Assembly: GCA_012934845.2 (NCBI GenBank)
Contig: WNNJ02002496.1
Location: forward strand, 118,912-182,911
Direction of reading: 5' to 3'
Length of the DNA stretch: 64,000 bases
Source of the DNA: Pomphorhynchus laevis
Taxonomy: Eukaryota > Acanthocephala > Palaeacanthocephala > Echinorhynchida > Pomphorhynchidae
Shown here in pieces: positions 59,801 to 64,000 of this stretch. The notes below the pieces were generated by a model that did no database searches, was not told the origin of the DNA, and saw only the letters and a program-made list of their open reading frames with translations. Positions within the stretch are counted from its first letter, which is position 1; every line of letters starts with the position of its first letter. The position numbers and the translations under genes were made by a program.

Positions 59801-60169
59801 TGAATGAAGGCGTTTTGATCAATGTGTCGGACACTTTTATTTGCAAAATAAAGACTATAAATTGTATAATACATGCATTCACTTGTTAAATTGAAAATAG
59901 AATACGCCAACATTTCATAAATGATACATGCAGGTATTATATAATATATATTATGATTTCAATAAATTATTAATAAATTATTAATTTTTAAATTTCAATA
60001 AATTATCTTTATTATCTAAGCGCTTCACAAGACGACCTTCAAGTCCACAGGCAATCACAAAAGTGATTCGGCAGTATATTAGGAAAATATTTTGAAATAT
60101 AAATCTGGAAATTTGAAAGCGCGAATATTGGTTTGAATTTGAATCTTCTATTCTAAATATATAAAAGCA

Positions 60170-61170
60170 TCTAAAGATAATACGTCATTAGCACGTGTTT
60201 GGCCCGCTGCTATGTTGGGTCGAGAAACAGAGGGTGAAACCCGATAGCATAGTGGTTCCTTCTGATGACCTCTAATCCTAATTCTAATACATCGTCTGTT
60301 ATTTATTTGTCAATTCATAAAAAATGATTTTTTTTAATTTCGAATTTTGACTTGATATAAATATAAATTGTATAATTATCTTATATAATTATTTATTATT
60401 TATCTTGGTTTTTATTTATATACCTTATATAATACGCAGAATGGGTTAGGTGATCTTATTTGTTTTACTAACAAGTTATTATTGACCTGTAGACTGTTTT
60501 CCTGGTAATACAACCTCTGTCAGAAATATTGAAACAATGTATAATTGATACGACATTATTTTTCTACTGTTTTTCAAGCAAATTTGATAATTTTTGTCCA
60601 TATTTTATTATGGAGAAGTATAAATTAACAAAAGTTATTAAGAAATCTGAATTAAATAATGAAATTAATTAAATAGCGAAATTTTTTCAAGCTGCACTAT
60701 GTATTTACTAGCTAGAATTTCATGGCTTTGATTTTTAAAGCATTCAAAAACATCGAACATGTTTAAAACAACAAATACGATAAAACAATGTATTGCATTG
60801 AAATTTTATACTGGTTGCTACTGCTTTATAAATTGAATTTGAATAAATTCAATGGATAGTGAAATTAAAATGTTGTGTTTATTGAATACATCGTCTGTTA
60901 TTTATTAGTCAATTCATAAAAATTGAATTTATTTTAAATTTCAATTTTATATTTTAACTTGATATAAATTATATAAAATCTTATAAAATAGTTATTTATT
61001 ATTTATAATAATTTATTATTTAATTATTTATTATTTTATTATTTTATTTTTATTTCTCCTTATTTTTAATTTATAAATAATTTAATACACGTAGAATCAG
61101 TTATATGATCTGATTTGTTCTACTGACAAGTTATTATAGGCATGTGGACTTTGTTTTTCCGGCAATATAA
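60170..61170 (+). repeat. AT-rich dispersed repeats, one with GAAAC/CTGATGA head
   Basis: 60170-60480 is a full copy with the head (GAAAC 60236-60240, CTGATGA 60262-60268) and AT-rich body; 60890-61170 is a body-only copy. Between them is unassigned AT-rich DNA. Confidence 0.55.
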
Positions 61171-61779
61171 ACCTCTATCATAAATACTGAAACTGCATTG
61201 ACATTATTTTTCTTCTTATTTCCAAGCAAGTTTGATGAACTTTATTTATATTTCTTATAACGGAGAAGTATAAATCAACAAAATATTTATAAATTTGAAT
61301 TAAATGATTAAATTAATTAAATAACGAAATTTGAAATATTAGATATCGAGGAATATAAAGAAGACATTGCTAGCTCTTCCACGATTACAAAATAGAAACA
61401 TTTAAGTAGAGAAATGTATATATTTTAACAGGTATATATACCAGGCCTTGAAGGAGAAAATTTATTTAGAGTACAAACGTTTCGAATGTATCTATTTTGG
61501 ATAGATCATAAAGTCTTCAAATGAATGTATTCATTAAAGAATGTCTTCAAATTATCCCAGGCAGCGGTTCGGCGTACACAGGCATTCTTCAAACATAACG
61601 TCTAAATATATAACGTTTTCATTTTTATAACGTTTTTATCTAAATACGTTTTTTTTTCTATTTATAGCGTTTTTATTTATTAATTAAGAGCTAAACAATT
61701 GTCGCTGATGCAGCAACGTAAGACATCAAAAAGTTCGAAATTTATTCCTTACATAATGTATTATTCCTTATACATCGTC

Positions 61780-62300
61780 TCTCATTCATGCCAATTAAAT
61801 TGGCTTTTATTTTAAATTTTAATTATAAATTATTTCGTTAATAAAATATCAATTGTATAAAATCTTATATAATTATTTATCATTATTTTTAATTTATATA
61901 TAGTATAAACTAAATAGGCTCAGTTTGCTGATCTGATCTGTTTTACCCATTAGTTTGAACAATATTTTTTTGATTATTTTAAACAATATTTTGTAAGATC
62001 TTGGCAGCGATATATAAGGAAATATAAAAATGTATATTTTTTATTAATCCATTCATAAAAATGGATTAGTAAAGCCTTCAAGCAGTTCATAGCGGTAAAA
62101 TAGCAGTATCATTGCGAGTAACATATCAGTTCTTCATGATGACCGCTTATCCTTATTCGAATATATCGTATATTATTTATTAGTCAATTCGTAAAAATGA
62201 TTTTTATTTTAAGTTTTAATAATTTTTAAAACAATTTGTATTCCATATAAACAATACTATATTTAAATTAATTAGAAATTATGCTTTTTTTATTGTAGTA
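61780..62300 (+). repeat. AT-rich dispersed repeats, decayed
   Basis: Body copy at 61780-61960 and a diverged head at 62085-62200 with CATGATGACCGCTTATCC. TCTTGGCAGCGATATATAAG lies at about 61997 and again at about 62696, so 62060-62690 is bracketed by direct repeats of about 65 bp. Confidence 0.5.
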
Positions 62301-62329
62301 TTCAATACTGAGGCATTTTCATCCCTCAA

Positions 62330-62620
62330 AAAATCAGTAGCTGATTGATGCTTAGACACTCGATTATACAAGCGCATTGCCTCACTGCACTGCTACGCTT
62401 AATCACTGTCTGAAGAAAGTCGTTGATCGAATTTTACCTGTGGTCCTGGATATCAACTTTCCGATCTCTTCGATAAAATACGAAGTTTTCTTGCCCAAGA
62501 GACCCAAGAACTCAACAGCTACAGGAACGAATGTATAGATCCTATAATCGATCTCGTTGTACTTTTCCTTCTTATTGCATTCTGCAAAAGCGGCTACCTC
62601 ACCGGTTCGAATGACTGCTT
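62330..62620 (-). mobile_element. Retroelement C-terminal fragment
   Basis: The minus strand encodes AVIRTGEVAAFAECNKKEKY, then YTFVPVAVEFLGLLGKK and FIEEIGKLISRTTGKIRSTTFFRQ, followed by LSVAVQ and GNALV. This is the C-terminal tail seen in many invertebrate non-LTR proteins (VAVETLG-WG, IGRRI-TGE-RST-FLRQR-S-A-QRGNA). The two arginine codons expected after FFRQ and VAVQ are TGA, as from CGA to TGA. Confidence 0.55.
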
Positions 62621-62621
62621 T

Positions 62622-62659
62622 ATCCTAGTAACTCGCCGCTAAAGGCGAGTTACTAGGAT
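62622..62659. repeat. Perfect 16-bp inverted repeat
   Basis: ATCCTAGTAACTCGCC, loop GCTAAA, then the exact reverse complement. It forms the boundary of the retroelement fragment. Confidence 0.9.
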
Positions 62660-62699
62660 CTCTTTTCCCAATCATTTTGAACAATATTTTTAAGGTCTT

Positions 62700-64000
62700 G
62701 GCAGCGATATATAAGGAAATATAAAAATGTATATTTTTTATTAATCCATAATATTTTAGGCCACAATATTTTTACTAAAGACGTCTGATTAATTCTAAAT
62801 GTGCGATTTCAATATTACATTTGATATCAAAGTAAATTATTTCTGGGCAAATTAAAAAATTTAAAAGTTTTTAATAATGTGGGGACAACGCATTCAAAGA
62901 TAGTAACATCTGTACTAGTTTAATATTTTAGGCCACAATATTTTTACTAAAGACGTCTGAATAAATTTAAGACCATTTTTTTTATTAAGAGAATAATTTA
63001 GAATTAAAAGTACAAAATTATTGAAATATTTATTTGTTTCTTTAATTGTTATTAGTTTACTTCCACTTAACATAACATTAATTAAATTTTGACAACAAAT
63101 AAATTTATAACAAAAAATTAATAAATATTTAATAGTTTTTATAATTATTTAATTTTTTAATAATAAAATAATAATTAATATTAATAATAATTTTTAATTA
63201 ATTATTTATTTTTTTCAATTTAATAATTTTTTAAATTTAATAAATTTTATTGTTATATAAATATTAATTGTAAAGATTTATATAATTATTTATTTTTGTT
63301 AAATTTATATATAAAATAGGTAGTTTCAGTTATCTGATCTATTTTACCAATTATTTTGAACAATAATTTTTGACATCTTAGCTACAATATATAAGGATAT
63401 AATTGATGTATATTTTCTATTAATCCTATCAAAAATGTGGTATTCTTAATACATCGTCTGCTATTTATTGTCATTTAATAAAAATTGGTTTTATTTTAAA
63501 TTCCAATTTTAAATTTTAATTGATATAATAAATTGTATAAAATCTTATATAATCATTTATTATTTATAATTATTTATCTTTATTTTTAATTTATTAATAA
63601 AATACGTAGACTTAGTTAGCTGATCTATTTGAATTGTAAATTGTCTTTAGATTAGCCACAGTAAATCAATCATGAAATTCAATGTTAACATACGTCGTTT
63701 TGTTGTAATTATTTCTCCGTTTATATACGGATGCACGTGACATTAGTATCTATAATTTGTATTCAAAAAAGATCGTTACATTCGATATCAGTTTTTCCAA
63801 GAATTATAAAAAGATGAAAATTTTCATCGGATTTTAAAACGAAAATGATAAATCGACAATGTCAGGTAATCTCGTGTCTATTCATGCTAACTATTGAAGT
63901 TAACTTTGTTCAACAATGATGATATTTGCAACTTAGCCAATAAGTATCCTGGAACATTCCAGGATATACTATTATATATAATATATATATATATTATATA
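62700..64000. other. AT-rich repeats, no gene seen
   Basis: AATATTTTAGGCCACAATAT with TTTTTACTAAAGACGTCTGA occurs at 62750 and 62922; an AT-rich dispersed copy is at 63440-63640. The last 30 bases are a TA-rich run. No coding region recognised. Confidence 0.4.

Overview
The window is AT-rich metazoan DNA with AATAAA polyadenylation signals and spliceosomal introns, from an invertebrate whose phylum I cannot fix. Very small introns beside very large ones, many LINEs and Penelope-like elements, and many hammerhead-ribozyme-like motifs would suit a flatworm or another small-bodied invertebrate, but that is inference. Only three host genes are convincing. They are an apparently single-exon secreted PI-PLC X-domain-like protein (1789-2997, +), a small heterotrimeric G-protein gamma subunit (9612-9785, +), and a nine-exon ERK-type MAP kinase (39275-52620, +; 363 residues when joined). 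The kinase has four introns of 43-49 nt and four of 1.7-4.1 kb, and two of its eight introns begin with GC instead of GT.

The rest is mostly mobile DNA. From left to right: Penelope-like (PLE) C-terminal pieces (1-840); the PLC gene; a tandem hammerhead-bearing repeat (3836-4750); an RTE-like LINE fragment with a partial inverted copy (5284-6545); more PLE pieces (7640-9440); the G-gamma gene; and an AT-rich dispersed repeat. Then come an old 15-bp minisatellite (11860-13411), two LINE fragments (13430-15030), an LTR-retrotransposon gag fossil (15546-16260), and a nearly full-length LINE with a C-terminal restriction-like endonuclease set in a TA-rich microsatellite (16980-20297). An RTE-like LINE (20870-23800, -), a jockey-like LINE (24372-25890, -) and a younger array of the same 15-bp minisatellite in the opposite orientation (25893-27910) follow. 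After these lie a 362-bp tandem dimer (28740-29445), a 5.4-kb hAT element with near-8-bp target duplications (31477-36837), PLE pieces (37190-38480), the kinase gene with PLEs, foldbacks and SINEs in its large introns, two jockey-like LINEs antisense to the kinase downstream of it (52697-58152), a 378-bp tandem dimer (59270-59800) and AT-rich repeats to the end.

The most interesting theme is RNA self-cleavage motifs. Two sites have all three stems of a hammerhead and a GTC cleavage triplet (3899-3973 and 33829-33870). A third family (45568-45615, minus strand) has stems II and III in three diverged copies. Two PLE remnants carry partial motifs. At least five unrelated short repeat families carry a circularly permuted version: half of stem II, GAAAC, 22-30 nt, CTGATGA, then the complement of the first half. 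The stem sequence differs between families while pairing is kept. Three such families occur as tandem dimers of about 362-378 bp, the arrangement known from animal retrozymes. Activity is not shown by sequence alone, and several copies have core substitutions.
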